DNA of 64,000 bases from a bacterium (GCA_004298675.1 SCRI01000086.1:1-64000), one strand, 5' to 3'. Positions 7,885 to 18,473 are shown, counted from the first letter of the stretch. Numbers and translations are program-made. The notes: a model not told the origin generated them from the letters alone.

Positions 7885-8100
7885 ATGGATATGCAAGAAA
7901 CGAACAGCGCTGAACCCACCGTCTATCCCACGACCTATGGCAGCCTCAGCCCAGGGGAGCGTTATCGTCTCCCCGGACAGCCGCGTTGGTACCGCCGCTC
8001 CGAGAGCGCGTTCGTCACCGACGCCATGCGCGCCCGCCCGGTCGAGGCGCTCGAGCCGCACCTCGGTGGCGGCGGTGAGGAAGCCGCGCGGGCTTCCTAA
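7885..8100 (+). CDS. Hypothetical small protein
   Basis: 71 codons from an ATG, ending in a TAA that overlaps the stop of the convergent acyl-CoA synthetase gene. The product is soluble and charged (LSPGERYRLPGQPRWYRRSE in the middle, a GGGGEEAARAS tail), with no motif I recognise and no clear ribosome site. It fills the only gap between two oppositely oriented genes. It may be a real small gene or a chance open frame in GC-rich DNA. Confidence 0.3.
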   Translation: MDMQETNSAEPTVYPTTYGSLSPGERYRLPGQPRWYRRSESAFVTDAMRARPVEALEPHLGGGGEEAARAS

Positions 8101-9722
8101 GTCTCCGCAGTCTCGGCTTCGCGGCGACGTAGCTCGCGCCGCAGAATCTTTCCGGTCGTCGTCATCGGCAGGCTCTCCACGAACTCGATGCGGCGCGGGT
8201 ATTCGTGTGCGGCGAGCCGGTGTTTGACGAACTCCTGGATCTCTTGCGTCAACTCAGACGAGGCCGGATAGCCGGGATTGAGCACGATGAACGCCTTCAC
8301 GACCTCCGTGCGCAACGCGTCTGGGACGCCGATTGCCGCCGCGATGGCCACGGCCGGGTGCTTGATGAGGCAATCCTCGATCTCCGCGGGGCCGATCCGG
8401 TAGCCCGCGCTGGTGATGAGGTCATCGGAGCGGCCGAGAAACCACAGGTAACCGTCGTCGTCGCAGCGCCCGAGATCGCCGGTGAGGAGATAGTCGCCGG
8501 CGAATTTCTGCGCCGTCGCCTGCTCGTTGTTCCAATAGCCCAGGAACATCACCGGATCGGGGCGGCGCACGGCGATCGTGCCGGCTGTTCCCGCCGGCAG
8601 CGGCTGCCCCTGTTCGTCGACGATGCGCACGTCGTGACCCGGCACGGGGTGCCCCATCGAGCCCGCACGCACCGGCGCGAGCTTGGCCGAATTGGCGACG
8701 ATCACGTTGCACTCCGTCTGCCCGTAGAACTCATTGATCGTCAAGCCGAACGTCGCGCGTCCCCAGTCCAGCAACTCCTCGCCTAGCGTCTCGCCGCCGC
8801 TAGCGACGGTACGCAGCGCAAGCTCCGCGGGCGCTTTCAACCCCACCTGGCGCATCAGCTTGAGCGCTGTCGGGGGCATGAAGACGTTGCGCACGCCGTG
8901 TTGCGCCATCAGGTGGGCGGCCTCTTCCGGATCGAACTTGCGCGCGCGGTGTGCGAGCACGGGCACGCCGTGATGCCAGGCCGGCATCAGCACGTCGAAG
9001 AGTCCGCCGATCCACGCCCAATCCGCCGGTGTCCAGAACAAGTCGCCGGGCTGTGGGAAGAACTCGTGCGGCAGCTCCACGCCCGGTAGATGGCCGAGCA
9101 ACACGCGCTGCGCGTGCAGCGCGCCTTTGGGATTCCCGGTCGTTCCCGACGTGTAGATGATGACGGCCGGATCGTCCGCGCGCGTCGGCGCGGGGGTGAA
9201 GGCATCGGATGCGCGCTCGAGCTCCGCCGCGAAGTCCAGCGCGTCCGGGCCGCCGCCTACCGCCAGCACCGTACGCAGCTCGGGCAGACGCTCCCGGATC
9301 GCGCGCAGTTTTTCCGCACCGGCCGAATCCGTGATGACGGCCTTGGCGCCGCTGTTGCCTAGCCGGTACTCGAGCGCGTCCTCGCCGAAGAGCGTGAAGA
9401 GCGGTACGGAGATGAATCCGGACTTGAAGGCGGCCACGTGCGCCACCGCCGTCTCTGGAGACTGCGCTAGGAGCACCGCCATACGGTCTCCGCGCACCAG
9501 CCCGCGCGCCGCCAGTACGTTGGCTAGGCGATTGGAGAGTCGGCGGATCTCCTCGAACGAGTAGCGGCGCACGCCGCCGCGTTCGTCGACGTAGATGAGC
9601 GCATCGGTGCGTCCGGCGGCCGCCTGACGGTCGCAGACGTCGACGCCGATGTTGTAGTGCTCGGGGATCTGCCAGCGAAAGCGTTGGCAGACCTCAGCAT
9701 AGGTCGAAGCGGAGGGCAGCAT
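8097..9722 (-). CDS. AMP-forming acyl-CoA synthetase (acetyl/medium-chain type)
   Basis: 541 residues of the ANL adenylating superfamily. The phosphate-binding loop YTSGTTGNPKG is at about residues 190-200, the adenine-binding motif NEFYGQTE at about 337, the hinge motif YLLTGDLGRCDDDGYLWFLG at about 415-434, and the catalytic lysine in TTGKILRRELR at the C-terminus. The N-terminal style (HYNIGVDVCDR) and size fit the medium-chain/acetyl-CoA synthetase branch. It activates a carboxylate with ATP and CoA. It lies 12 bases downstream of glcF on the same strand, so the two probably form an operon handling a small organic acid. Confidence 0.9.
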   Translation of the reverse strand: MLPSASTYAEVCQRFRWQIPEHYNIGVDVCDRQAAAGRTDALIYVDERGGVRRYSFEEIRRLSNRLANVLAARGLVRGDRMAVLLAQSPETAVAHVAAFKSGFISVPLFTLFGEDALEYRLGNSGAKAVITDSAGAEKLRAIRERLPELRTVLAVGGGPDALDFAAELERASDAFTPAPTRADDPAVIIYTSGTTGNPKGALHAQRVLLGHLPGVELPHEFFPQPGDLFWTPADWAWIGGLFDVLMPAWHHGVPVLAHRARKFDPEEAAHLMAQHGVRNVFMPPTALKLMRQVGLKAPAELALRTVASGGETLGEELLDWGRATFGLTINEFYGQTECNVIVANSAKLAPVRAGSMGHPVPGHDVRIVDEQGQPLPAGTAGTIAVRRPDPVMFLGYWNNEQATAQKFAGDYLLTGDLGRCDDDGYLWFLGRSDDLITSAGYRIGPAEIEDCLIKHPAVAIAAAIGVPDALRTEVVKAFIVLNPGYPASSELTQEIQEFVKHRLAAHEYPRRIEFVESLPMTTTGKILRRELRRREAETAET

Positions 9723-9734
9723 AACGCGTTGCTT

Positions 9735-11042
9735 CTAAAGCGTCGCGTCGAGTACCTCGGCGATGTGGCGCACGTCCACGCCCATGCCGCGTTCGGCGGC
9801 GCCGCGCCGCAACTGCATCAAGCAGCCGGGATTGCTCGTGACCACCAATTCGGCGCCGGTGGCCTCGATCTGCTCCAGTTTCTGGCGCAGCAGCTCGCTC
9901 GACATCTCCGGATGCGTGAAGTTGTAGACGCCCGCGCTGCCGCAGCACTGATCGTTGCCCAGCTCGCAGAAGTGTGCACCGGCCGCGGCCTGCACCAGCA
10001 CGCGCGGCTCGGTGCGGATCTTCTGCGCGTGAGCGAGATGGCAGGCGTCCTGATAGGTGACCTTCGCCTCGAGCGTGTGCTTGGGCGGCACCATCATCGG
10101 CGCCACTGCCTGGCTGAGATCCAAGACGTGCGTGGAGAACGCGCGGGCGCGCTCGTGCCAGGGGTCCGAGGGCTCGAAGAGGTGATGATACTCCTTGAGT
10201 TGCGCGCCGCAGCCGGCGCTGTTGGAGACGAAATATTCGGCGCCGCTGCGCTCGAAAGCCTCAATGAGATCCTTGGCCATCCGTTGCGCTTCGCGGCGCT
10301 CTCCCGCGTGTACGTTCAGCGCGCCGCAGCAGCCTGTATGTGCGGCTGTCAGCGTGTAGCCGGCCTTGCGCAGCACCGACTCGGTGGCACGGTTGAGGTG
10401 CGGGAGCATGGCCTCCATGACGCAGCCGGTGAGCGCCATCGCCTTCGCGCCGGCGCGCGGGCGCTCAACTTTCGCGGCTGCAGCCGAAACCGGCGCGACC
10501 CGCGCGCTGGCCTCACGCACGGGCAGCGCGGCCGTGGGCTCTGGGAGCGAGGCTTCCACGGCGCGCAACCGGCGTGGGAGCAGCCGGCGCACCAAGGCGC
10601 GCCATGGGAAGCGCGCATACAGACGCGGCGCGAGAAAGAGCAGCCGCGTCAGCCACGGGCGGGGCAGCACGACGACGTTGAACAGCCAACGCCCTAGGCG
10701 CCACGGGCGCGGCGTGAGTCCGGCAGCCTCCACTTGCGCGCGCGCCGCCTCCACCAGCTCGCCGTACGGCACGCCCGAGGGACACGCCGTCTCGCACGCC
10801 CGGCAGTCGAGACACACGTACAGATGCTCCGCGATCAGCTCGCTCAGCGGCATCTGCTCTTCCCGCACCTGCTTCATCATGAAGATGCGCCCGCGCGGCG
10901 AATCGATCTCGTTGCCGAGCACGCGATAGGTGGGGCATGCGTTCAGGCAGAGTCCGCAGTGCGTACAGCGGTTGAGGCCCTCCTCGCTGGGCACCGCAAC
11001 GCCCGGCAAGTAGTTGCCGATCTTCTCTGTCTCGCTGGCCAT
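9735..11042 (-). CDS. glcF: Glycolate oxidase iron-sulfur subunit GlcF
   Basis: 435 residues. Two ferredoxin-type 4Fe-4S motifs lie near the N-terminus (CTHCGLCLNACP about residue 25 and CLDCRACETACPSG about 75), followed by two CCG domains: GCVMEAMLPHLNRA with CCGALN, and CHLAHAQ with CCGSAGVYNF near the C-terminus. This is the GlcF/LutA-like electron-transfer subunit that works with FAD subunits GlcD and GlcE to oxidise glycolate to glyoxylate; those partners are not in this window. The start is placed at the ATG giving MASETEK; an in-frame upstream extension of 41 codons looks non-coding. The acyl-CoA synthetase gene follows after 12 bases. Confidence 0.88.
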   Translation of the reverse strand: MASETEKIGNYLPGVAVPSEEGLNRCTHCGLCLNACPTYRVLGNEIDSPRGRIFMMKQVREEQMPLSELIAEHLYVCLDCRACETACPSGVPYGELVEAARAQVEAAGLTPRPWRLGRWLFNVVVLPRPWLTRLLFLAPRLYARFPWRALVRRLLPRRLRAVEASLPEPTAALPVREASARVAPVSAAAAKVERPRAGAKAMALTGCVMEAMLPHLNRATESVLRKAGYTLTAAHTGCCGALNVHAGERREAQRMAKDLIEAFERSGAEYFVSNSAGCGAQLKEYHHLFEPSDPWHERARAFSTHVLDLSQAVAPMMVPPKHTLEAKVTYQDACHLAHAQKIRTEPRVLVQAAAGAHFCELGNDQCCGSAGVYNFTHPEMSSELLRQKLEQIEATGAELVVTSNPGCLMQLRRGAAERGMGVDVRHIAEVLDATL

Positions 11043-11080
11043 CGTGTCATGGAGCGTACCCTCCACCCGCGCGTCTGTAA

Positions 11081-11096
11081 TGCGACTAATGTCGCA
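11081..11096. promoter_or_regulatory. Palindrome in the glcF/nitrilase divergent region
   Basis: TGCGAC-TAAT-GTCGCA, a perfect 6-bp inverted repeat, lies 39 bases upstream of the glcF start and 117 bases before the nitrilase start. It has the form of a dimeric repressor operator. No regulator gene is adjacent. Confidence 0.35.
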
Positions 11097-11212
11097 ATGG
11101 CACGCGAAAATGGGAATCTTATTCACGATGCGGCAGGCTCGGCTAGAGGGGCAGGAGTTTCTCACGCTACGTAGCGACCTCGTAGAAAATGCTCGATGCG
11201 AGGAGCGGGACG

Positions 11213-12166
11213 GTGGGTGAGAGCGTGCGAGTAGCGGTCGTGCAGGCGGCGCCGGTGGCGTTCGACGTGGAGGCGACGCTGGCGAAGACGCGGCGGCTAG
11301 CCGGCGAGGCGGCGGGCGGCGGGGCGCGGCTGGCAGTGTTTCCGGAGGCCTTCGTCAGCGCCTATCCGCGCGGCATGGATTTTGGCGCGGTGGTTGGCTC
11401 GCGTACGCCGGAGGGACGCGAATGGTTCCGCCGCTACTGGGCCAGCTCGGTTGACGTGCCGGGGCCGGCTTGCGCCGCCCTGGGCGCGATTGCGCGCGAG
11501 TGCGGTCTGCACCTGGTCATCGGCGTCATCGAACGCGACGGCGGCACGCTCTACTGCAGCGTGCTGTTCTTCGATCCCTCGGGACGGCTGCTCGGCAAGC
11601 ACCGTAAGGTCATGCCGACGGCGTCGGAGCGCCTGGTCTGGGGCTACGGCGACGGGTCCACGCTGGCGGTCTTTCCCACGGAGCTCGGTAACCTTGGCGC
11701 CGTCATCTGCTGGGAGAACTACATGCCGCTCTTGCGCATGGCGATGTACGGCAAGCAGGTGCAGCTCTACTGCGCCCCCACCGCCGACGGTCGCGACACC
11801 TGGGTTCCCACCATGCAGCACATCGCGCTGGAGGGGCGCTGCTTCGTGCTCTCGTGCAACCAGTACGCCGTGCGCGGTGACTACCCGCCGGACTACCCCG
11901 TGACCGCCTCCGATCCCACGGAGGTCCTCTCGCGCGGCGGCAGCTGCATCGTCGACCCCTACGGACGCTTGCTTGCCGGGCCGGATTACTCCGGCGAGAC
12001 CATCCTCAGCGCCGACGTCGACGTCACGCAGATCGTGGGCGCGAAATTCGATTTCGACGTCGTCGGGCACTACGCACGCCCCGACATCTTTCACCTCGAC
12101 GTCGACGAGCGCGCAACCGCGGCGGTACACGTGCAAGAGACGACGGCATGCGACCGTAGTCGTTGA
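11213..12166 (+). CDS. Nitrilase-family carbon-nitrogen hydrolase
   Basis: 317 residues. The Glu-Lys-Cys triad is visible: Glu in FPEAFVSAYPRG, Lys in GKHRKVMPT and Cys in VICWENYMPL. The GYPRG-like AYPRG signature and the CWENYMP context place it in the nitrilase/cyanide hydratase branch rather than amidases. Such enzymes convert nitriles to acids plus ammonia through a thioimidate at the Cys. I start at the GTG at 11213, preceded by AGGAGCGG; an ATG 8 codons upstream is also in frame. It is divergent from glcF, and a DUF2249-type protein gene follows. The substrate is unknown. Confidence 0.88.
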   Translation: MGESVRVAVVQAAPVAFDVEATLAKTRRLAGEAAGGGARLAVFPEAFVSAYPRGMDFGAVVGSRTPEGREWFRRYWASSVDVPGPACAALGAIARECGLHLVIGVIERDGGTLYCSVLFFDPSGRLLGKHRKVMPTASERLVWGYGDGSTLAVFPTELGNLGAVICWENYMPLLRMAMYGKQVQLYCAPTADGRDTWVPTMQHIALEGRCFVLSCNQYAVRGDYPPDYPVTASDPTEVLSRGGSCIVDPYGRLLAGPDYSGETILSADVDVTQIVGAKFDFDVVGHYARPDIFHLDVDERATAAVHVQETTACDRSR

Positions 12167-12200
12167 GGGTCGCCGCGGCGCGGTCTATGCTCGCGCTACC

Positions 12201-12698
12201 ATGCTCCGTATCGACGTTCGTACGTTACCCCCAGGTTCGCGCCATCAGAGCGTCATCGACGCGTTTGAGGAGATCCAAGTCGGCGATGCCGTGGAACTTA
12301 CCGCGCCGCACGACCCGCGCGGCGTGCGCCACGAATTCGAGGATCTCTACGCCGGAACGTTCCAGTGGGAGAGCGCCGCGCCCGACCCCAACGCTTGGAT
12401 GGTGGAAGTGCGCAAGATTGCCAGCACGTCCGCCTCGGACGACGTGGAGACCATCGCCGCCAACGATGCCTTCGAAGTCGTACGCGTGATCGTGCCCGCC
12501 GGCGGATCCATTCCGGAACGGCGCCAGGCGGTACCGGTGGCGATCATCGTGACCGCGGGCGCCGCCACCTGCACGGCTGCAGGCGCTAACGAAGCGCTGA
12601 ACGCGGGCGGGGTCAAGTCGCTGCCGGCGGACACACCGTACGCGTTGAACTCGGAGAGCGGCGCAAGTCTGATCGTCATCCAGGGGCGCGCGCGCTAG
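12201..12698 (+). CDS. DUF2249 domain protein with C-terminal cupin-like domain
   Basis: 165 residues. Residues 1-70 match DUF2249: an LRIDVRTLPPGSRHQSVIDAF start, GDAVELTAPHDPRGVRHEFE in the middle, and TFQWE near the end of the domain. The remainder (about 88-165) is a beta-rich segment (VVRVIVPAGGSIPERR, VAIIVTAGAATCT, SLPADTPYALNSES) with the spacing of a small cupin barrel, although the metal-binding His residues are missing. DUF2249 proteins often accompany denitrification or haem-copper oxidase genes; that context is absent here. It starts 34 bases after the nitrilase stop and may share its transcript. Confidence 0.7.
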   Translation: MLRIDVRTLPPGSRHQSVIDAFEEIQVGDAVELTAPHDPRGVRHEFEDLYAGTFQWESAAPDPNAWMVEVRKIASTSASDDVETIAANDAFEVVRVIVPAGGSIPERRQAVPVAIIVTAGAATCTAAGANEALNAGGVKSLPADTPYALNSESGASLIVIQGRAR

Positions 12699-12722
12699 GC
12701 GGCCACGCCGCTCTCCGCCGCG

Positions 12723-14150
<1,428 letters not shown>

Positions 14151-14235
14151 GATGGCCGCGTATTCTCCGCGCCGGCGGCATTTCCAGCTTGGCGGCGGAG
14201 GCAGGAGCCGCTCACGGGTGGGGTAAGCACCGCTG

Positions 14236-14511
14236 ATGACCACTATCGAAGCGATCGACGCCTACTTCTTCGAGCAGCGCGGCAGCAAAGCGGATCTGAT
14301 TAAGGGACTGCTGGCCAAGCGAAGTGAGCTGCCTGCGGCGCAGCCGTACTATCGCGCCTTCGAAGCCGTCGGTGCCAGGGCCGCCGACGAGGCACTCTTG
14401 GCGCTGCGCAGCGTGCTCGCGGGCCACCATGCCGACGACGAGCATGTCAAAACGCTGCGCGCGGCGGTGGCTGCGAAGGATCGTGCCGCCTACCTACGGG
14501 TGCTGGGGTAA
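14236..14511 (+). CDS. Hypothetical small helical protein
   Basis: 91 residues, soluble, with a high Ala/Leu/Arg content and helical throughout ([20 protein letters not shown] near the start). No family is recognised. It starts 85 bases from the divergent fumC start and ends 6 bases before the stop of a convergent aldo/keto reductase gene. The coding frame has the GC3 bias expected here and no competing longer frame, which supports it being real. Confidence 0.55.
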   Translation: MTTIEAIDAYFFEQRGSKADLIKGLLAKRSELPAAQPYYRAFEAVGARAADEALLALRSVLAGHHADDEHVKTLRAAVAAKDRAAYLRVLG

Positions 14512-14517
14512 CCGCGT

Positions 14518-15369
14518 CTACGGCTCCGGCTGCGCGCGGCGGTAGTACGTGAGCCGCGTGGCGAGCTGCGCGGCACGCGCCTCTAGTGCCGCTTGTTCGA
14601 CAGGGGTCAGCGGCGTAAAGCTGCGTGCGGCTGCCGCGGCTTGACTCACCTGCCCGGGATCGTCGAAACCGAGCACGATCGCGTCGACGTCCTGCGTGAG
14701 CGCGTAGCGCACGAGATCGCTTACCGTAAAGCCGATCCGCGGGTCGAGCAGCAGCCCGCGCGCATATACCTTCATACCGATCACGCCCATCCCGCGCGCC
14801 CGTGCGGCGGGAATGACTTCACGCGCGAAGGCATCGCGCGCGGCCTCGGCTGGGTTGACCGGCAACAGCACCGTGTCGAATTGGAAACGTTCGAGGCACG
14901 CGCGCAGCACGGCAGGATCGTAGTGGCCGGTGAGGCCGATGTGCCGTACGAGGCCCCGTTCTTTGGCCTCGACGAAGGCCGCGTACGCTCCGGCCGGGTC
15001 CTCCAAGGCGTCGACCTCGTCCAAGTCTCGAATATCGTGGAGTTGCCAGAGATCGAGGTGATCCGTGCGCAGGGCGCGCAGCGAGGTCTCCAACTGTGCC
15101 AACGCCCCCGCGCGCGAGCGCTCGTGTGCCTTGGATGCCAGGAAGACACGCTCCCGGCGCGCGCCTAGCGCCGAACCGTAGTAGGCTTCGCTGCCGCTGT
15201 AGGCGCGCGCGCTCTCCATGTACGTGATGCCCTCGGCGAGGGCTTGCTCGATGACGGCGGCAGCCTCGGCCACATATCCGAAGGTGCGCAGGACTCCCTC
15301 GCCCCCCAGGCCCAAGGCGGAGACCCGGCACTGCGTGGCGCCGAGCGGGCGCAAGGGCAGATCGGCCAT
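14518..15369 (-). CDS. Aldo/keto reductase
   Basis: 283 residues, slightly short for the family (about 300). It has the TIM-barrel landmarks: LGLGGEGVLRTFGYV, the active-site Tyr region MESARAYSGSEAYYGSAL, the Lys in FLASKAHERS, and LDLWQLHDIRD, where the usual catalytic His is probably the His of LWQLHDI. C-terminal GFDDPGQVSQ replaces the more usual GxxxxxQ cofactor segment. It reduces carbonyls with NADPH; the substrate is unknown. It is convergent with the small helical gene and divergent from the secreted protein gene that precedes the murein operon. Confidence 0.85.
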   Translation of the reverse strand: MADLPLRPLGATQCRVSALGLGGEGVLRTFGYVAEAAAVIEQALAEGITYMESARAYSGSEAYYGSALGARRERVFLASKAHERSRAGALAQLETSLRALRTDHLDLWQLHDIRDLDEVDALEDPAGAYAAFVEAKERGLVRHIGLTGHYDPAVLRACLERFQFDTVLLPVNPAEAARDAFAREVIPAARARGMGVIGMKVYARGLLLDPRIGFTVSDLVRYALTQDVDAIVLGFDDPGQVSQAAAAARSFTPLTPVEQAALEARAAQLATRLTYYRRAQPEP

Positions 15370-15430
15370 CGCACAAGGCTTTGCGCGGTGGCGGCAACGA
15401 ACCCTTCGACTCGTGCGTTACCAAGCCGAG

Positions 15431-15901
15431 ATGCACGATCGCCGGTTGCTTCAGTCGTTCGCATTGCTGTTGGTGGGGCTCGTTACCGTGCCCGCCGCTT
15501 TACCGGCGCGCGCCGGCGCGGCCCCGGCGGGCGTTCAGGCCGCTCCGCTCGTCGCCGAGAAAGAGCACGGCGACGGCGACGATCAAGGTGACCATGGCGA
15601 CCGCGGCGATCGTGGGGATCACGGAGGGGCCAGAGGCCGTAACGTCCACGCCGACGAGGCCACCGAGGTGCGGGGAGGCATCGTGCGCGGTACCGTGGCC
15701 TCCGTCGACTACGCCCGCAACATGCTCTACGTCGATGCGGGCGGCTCCCGTCAGCGCATCCAACTGACGCCGACGACGACGCTCGAGAGACACGGCAGCC
15801 GGATCTCCTCCATCGCCGATCTTCGCCAAGGACAGCAGGTCGACGTCTTCCTGACGGTCGTCGGCGGTATGCCCATCGCGCAGATCATCCGGATGCGCTG
15901 A
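15431..15901 (+). CDS. Secreted DUF5666-like protein
   Basis: 156 residues. A signal peptide (about 1-28) is followed by an unusual Asp/His/Gly-rich low-complexity stretch (about 45-68, with repeats of DHGDRGD type) and a C-terminal beta-rich domain (VRGGIVRGTVASVDYARNML, then LRQGQQVDVFLTVVGGMPIA) of the small OB-like kind seen in DUF5666 proteins. The His/Asp stretch could bind divalent metal. It ends 5 bases before nagZ and so may be the first gene of the murein-recycling transcript, although a functional link is not evident. Confidence 0.6.
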   Translation: MHDRRLLQSFALLLVGLVTVPAALPARAGAAPAGVQAAPLVAEKEHGDGDDQGDHGDRGDRGDHGGARGRNVHADEATEVRGGIVRGTVASVDYARNMLYVDAGGSRQRIQLTPTTTLERHGSRISSIADLRQGQQVDVFLTVVGGMPIAQIIRMR

Positions 15902-15906
15902 CGGGC

Positions 15907-17421
15907 GTGACCGGCGAGCTCGAAGCGCTAGCCGCGCGAACGCTGTGTGTTGGGTTCGACGGCGCGCAAGCCGATCCGCGTGTGCTGCACTCGCTGACGC
16001 AGCTGCGTCCGGCCGGGGTGATCCTCTTTGCCCGCAACATCGCTTCGATCGAAGATTGCGCGGAGCTGGTGGCGCGCGTCCAGGCCGCCTGTGAGGACGA
16101 GCTGCCGTTGCTCGTCACACTCGATCAAGAGGGCGGACGCGTGGCGCGCCTGCGCGCCGGTGCCGCCGAGGTGCCGTCTGCGATGGCGCTGGGCGCGTGC
16201 GATGACGAGGAGCTCTGCGAGCGTGTGGGCCTCGCACTTGCCGCCGACGTACGCCGCGCGGGCGCCACGGTGAACTTCGCCCCCGTGCTCGACGTCGCGA
16301 GCGATCCGCGCAATACCGTCATCGGCACGCGCTCCTTCGGTGACGATCCCGAACGCGTGGCGCGCTTGGGTCTGGCGCTGGCACGCGGTCTCGAACGTGG
16401 CGGCGTGGTGGCGGTTGCCAAACACTTCCCCGGCCATGGCGCAACGGAAGTCGACAGCCATCTGGCGTTGCCGGTCGTTGCCGCGGATGCGGCGCAGCTG
16501 CGCGCGCGCGACGTCGCGCCCTTCGCACGCGCGGTGGCGGGCGGCCTGCGTGCAATCATGACCGCGCACGTCGCGGTTCCCGCACTCGATCCAGACGGCC
16601 GCCCCGCCACGCTCTCGAAGCGCGTGCTGACCGGCATCCTGCGTGAGGAGCTGGCGTTCGACGGCGTCTGCGTCACGGATTGCATGCAGATGGGAGCGAT
16701 CGACACCACCGTCGGCAGCGAGGGCGGCGCCGTCGAGGCTTTGCGCGCGGGCGCGGATCTCGTGATCGTGAGCCACTCGCTCGAGCTGGCCGCGCGCATC
16801 GCGCGCGCGATTGCCGCGGCCGTGCGCGCGGGCCGCTTGCCGCTGGCGCGTTTGACGGAGGCGGTGGCGCGCGTCGACGCGCTGCGCCGCTGGACCGCCT
16901 CGGTGCCCGCGCCCCCGGCGGCGGATCCCGGTGTGGGGCGCGAGGCGGCGCGGCGCGCCTTGACGATGGCGCGCGGAACGCTGCCGCGTTGGGAACCGGG
17001 GGCGCGGGTGCTGGTGCTCTCCTCCGCGGAGGCGGCACTGGAGTACGGTGCCGCCGACGCGCAGCGTGACAACCCGCCCTTCGCGCAGGCGCTGCAGGCG
17101 CTGGGCGTGGATGCGTGGGAGGCTCCCGCGACGGCTGGCGCGGAGGTGCTCGAGCAAGCGGAACGCGTGGCGCTCGTGGTCTCGCGCGTGCAGCACGATC
17201 CAGCGCGGCTCGAGTCGGCGCGGGCGCTGCTGACGCGCCGGCCCGATGCGCTGCTGGTGGTGGCGCGCGAACCCTATGACGCGACGCTGCTGGCGCAGGC
17301 GCGCGCGGCCGTATGCACCTTCGGCGAGGAGCCCGTCTCGCTGCGTGCGTTGGCCGAGGCGCTCGTTGCCGGCGAGCAGCCGCGGGGGCGCATGCCCGTC
17401 TCGATCGACGCGGCTGGATGA
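15907..17421 (+). CDS. nagZ: Glycoside hydrolase family 3 beta-N-acetylglucosaminidase NagZ
   Basis: 504 residues. It hydrolyses GlcNAc-MurNAc or GlcNAc-anhydroMurNAc from muropeptides. The GH3 N-domain has LVTLDQEGGRVARLR, the substrate-binding KHFPGHG motif (about residues 171-177) followed by the DSH dyad loop typical of NagZ, and the nucleophile Asp258 in VCVTDCMQMGAI. It is longer than the 340-residue E. coli enzyme; the extra C-terminal 170 or so residues form a GH3 C-like alpha/beta domain, as in Bacillus-type NagZ. No signal peptide is visible, so it is probably cytoplasmic. GTG start; the stop overlaps the next gene (ATGA). Confidence 0.93.
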   Translation: MTGELEALAARTLCVGFDGAQADPRVLHSLTQLRPAGVILFARNIASIEDCAELVARVQAACEDELPLLVTLDQEGGRVARLRAGAAEVPSAMALGACDDEELCERVGLALAADVRRAGATVNFAPVLDVASDPRNTVIGTRSFGDDPERVARLGLALARGLERGGVVAVAKHFPGHGATEVDSHLALPVVAADAAQLRARDVAPFARAVAGGLRAIMTAHVAVPALDPDGRPATLSKRVLTGILREELAFDGVCVTDCMQMGAIDTTVGSEGGAVEALRAGADLVIVSHSLELAARIARAIAAAVRAGRLPLARLTEAVARVDALRRWTASVPAPPAADPGVGREAARRALTMARGTLPRWEPGARVLVLSSAEAALEYGAADAQRDNPPFAQALQALGVDAWEAPATAGAEVLEQAERVALVVSRVQHDPARLESARALLTRRPDALLVVAREPYDATLLAQARAAVCTFGEEPVSLRALAEALVAGEQPRGRMPVSIDAAG

Positions 17422-18473
17422 TCGATCTTCCGCGCGCGGAGGCGGCGCTGCGCGCGCACGCGGGGGCGCGCTTCACGGCGGCGGCGTTGCGCGTCGAGCG
17501 CGGCGGAGCGGTGGCCGAGCGCGCTGTCGGTGAGCTGCAGCCGGGCGGCGCGCCCGCGCAAGGTGATTCGCTCTTCGATTACGCCTCGCTGACCAAGCTC
17601 TTCGTTGCGACCGCAGCGCTGCGGTTGGTGGCGCGCGGCGCGTTGGCGCTCGACGCGCCGGTTGCGCCGTGGCTCCCGCGTTGGCGGCAGGCGCGCGCGG
17701 GCGCGACACTGCGGATGCTGCTGGCGCATACCGCGGGGTTACGCTCCGGCGTGGACGTGCGCACGCTCGCAGACGGCGACGTGCTGCGCTACGCGCTGGA
17801 GGCGGAGCTTGCAGCGGCGCCGGGTGAGCGCGTGATCTACAGCGATCTCGGCTTCATCCTGCTGGGTAAAGTCGTCGAGCGCGCCGCCGGCACGGCGCTC
17901 GCAGACGTGGTGCGCCGCGAAGTGTTGGAGCCGTTGGGCGCGAGCACCGGCGTGGGCTATCTGCCTCCGGCTACGCTGCGCCGGCGTATCGCCGTGACCG
18001 AGCGCTGCGCTTGGCGCGGACGGCTGATGCACGGCGAGGTCCACGACGAGAAATGCTTCGCTATGGGCGGCGTGGCGGGGCATGCCGGCATCTTCGGCGA
18101 TGCCGCCACGGCGGCGGCACTGGGGCGAACCTATCTGGAGGCCGGCCGCGCCGTGCTGCTGCCTGCTGAACTCTCGCGCGAGGCGATCGGCGAGCAAGCC
18201 TGGGATCCGATCCTGCGGCGCGGATTGGGCTGGGCTCTACGCACCAGCGAGGAGAACTCGTGCGGACGCTACTGGTCAGCCGATACGTTCGGTCACACGG
18301 GTTTTACCGGCACCTGCATCTGGGTCGATCCGCAGCGCGATCTGGTCGTGGTATTGCTGACCAACAGCGTCTACGTCGATCGCAGCGACACGCGCGCGTT
18401 CCGCCAGGCGGTCTTTGAGGGTGCGCTGCTCGATACGGAGCCGGCGGCTACGCAGGCGCGCCCCGCGCCGTGA
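17418..18473 (+). CDS. Beta-lactamase-family serine hydrolase of the murein operon
   Basis: 351 residues. Class C beta-lactamase/penicillin-binding fold: SxxK motif SLTK at residues 57-60, YSD (in place of YxN) near residue 140, and HTG at about 293 as the third motif. No signal peptide is visible. Such serine hydrolases recur in MurNAc/muropeptide recycling operons (for example ybbE near nagZ in Bacillus). A peptidase or esterase acting on the muropeptide stem is plausible but unproven. The start overlaps the nagZ stop, and the stop overlaps the anmK start. Confidence 0.85.
   Translation: MIDLPRAEAALRAHAGARFTAAALRVERGGAVAERAVGELQPGGAPAQGDSLFDYASLTKLFVATAALRLVARGALALDAPVAPWLPRWRQARAGATLRMLLAHTAGLRSGVDVRTLADGDVLRYALEAELAAAPGERVIYSDLGFILLGKVVERAAGTALADVVRREVLEPLGASTGVGYLPPATLRRRIAVTERCAWRGRLMHGEVHDEKCFAMGGVAGHAGIFGDAATAAALGRTYLEAGRAVLLPAELSREAIGEQAWDPILRRGLGWALRTSEENSCGRYWSADTFGHTGFTGTCIWVDPQRDLVVVLLTNSVYVDRSDTRAFRQAVFEGALLDTEPAATQARPAP

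Noticed and set aside
15928-17196. 422-codon minus-strand frame opposite nagZ
   Set aside because: The sense strand carries all NagZ motifs; the antisense product is Arg/His-rich low complexity.
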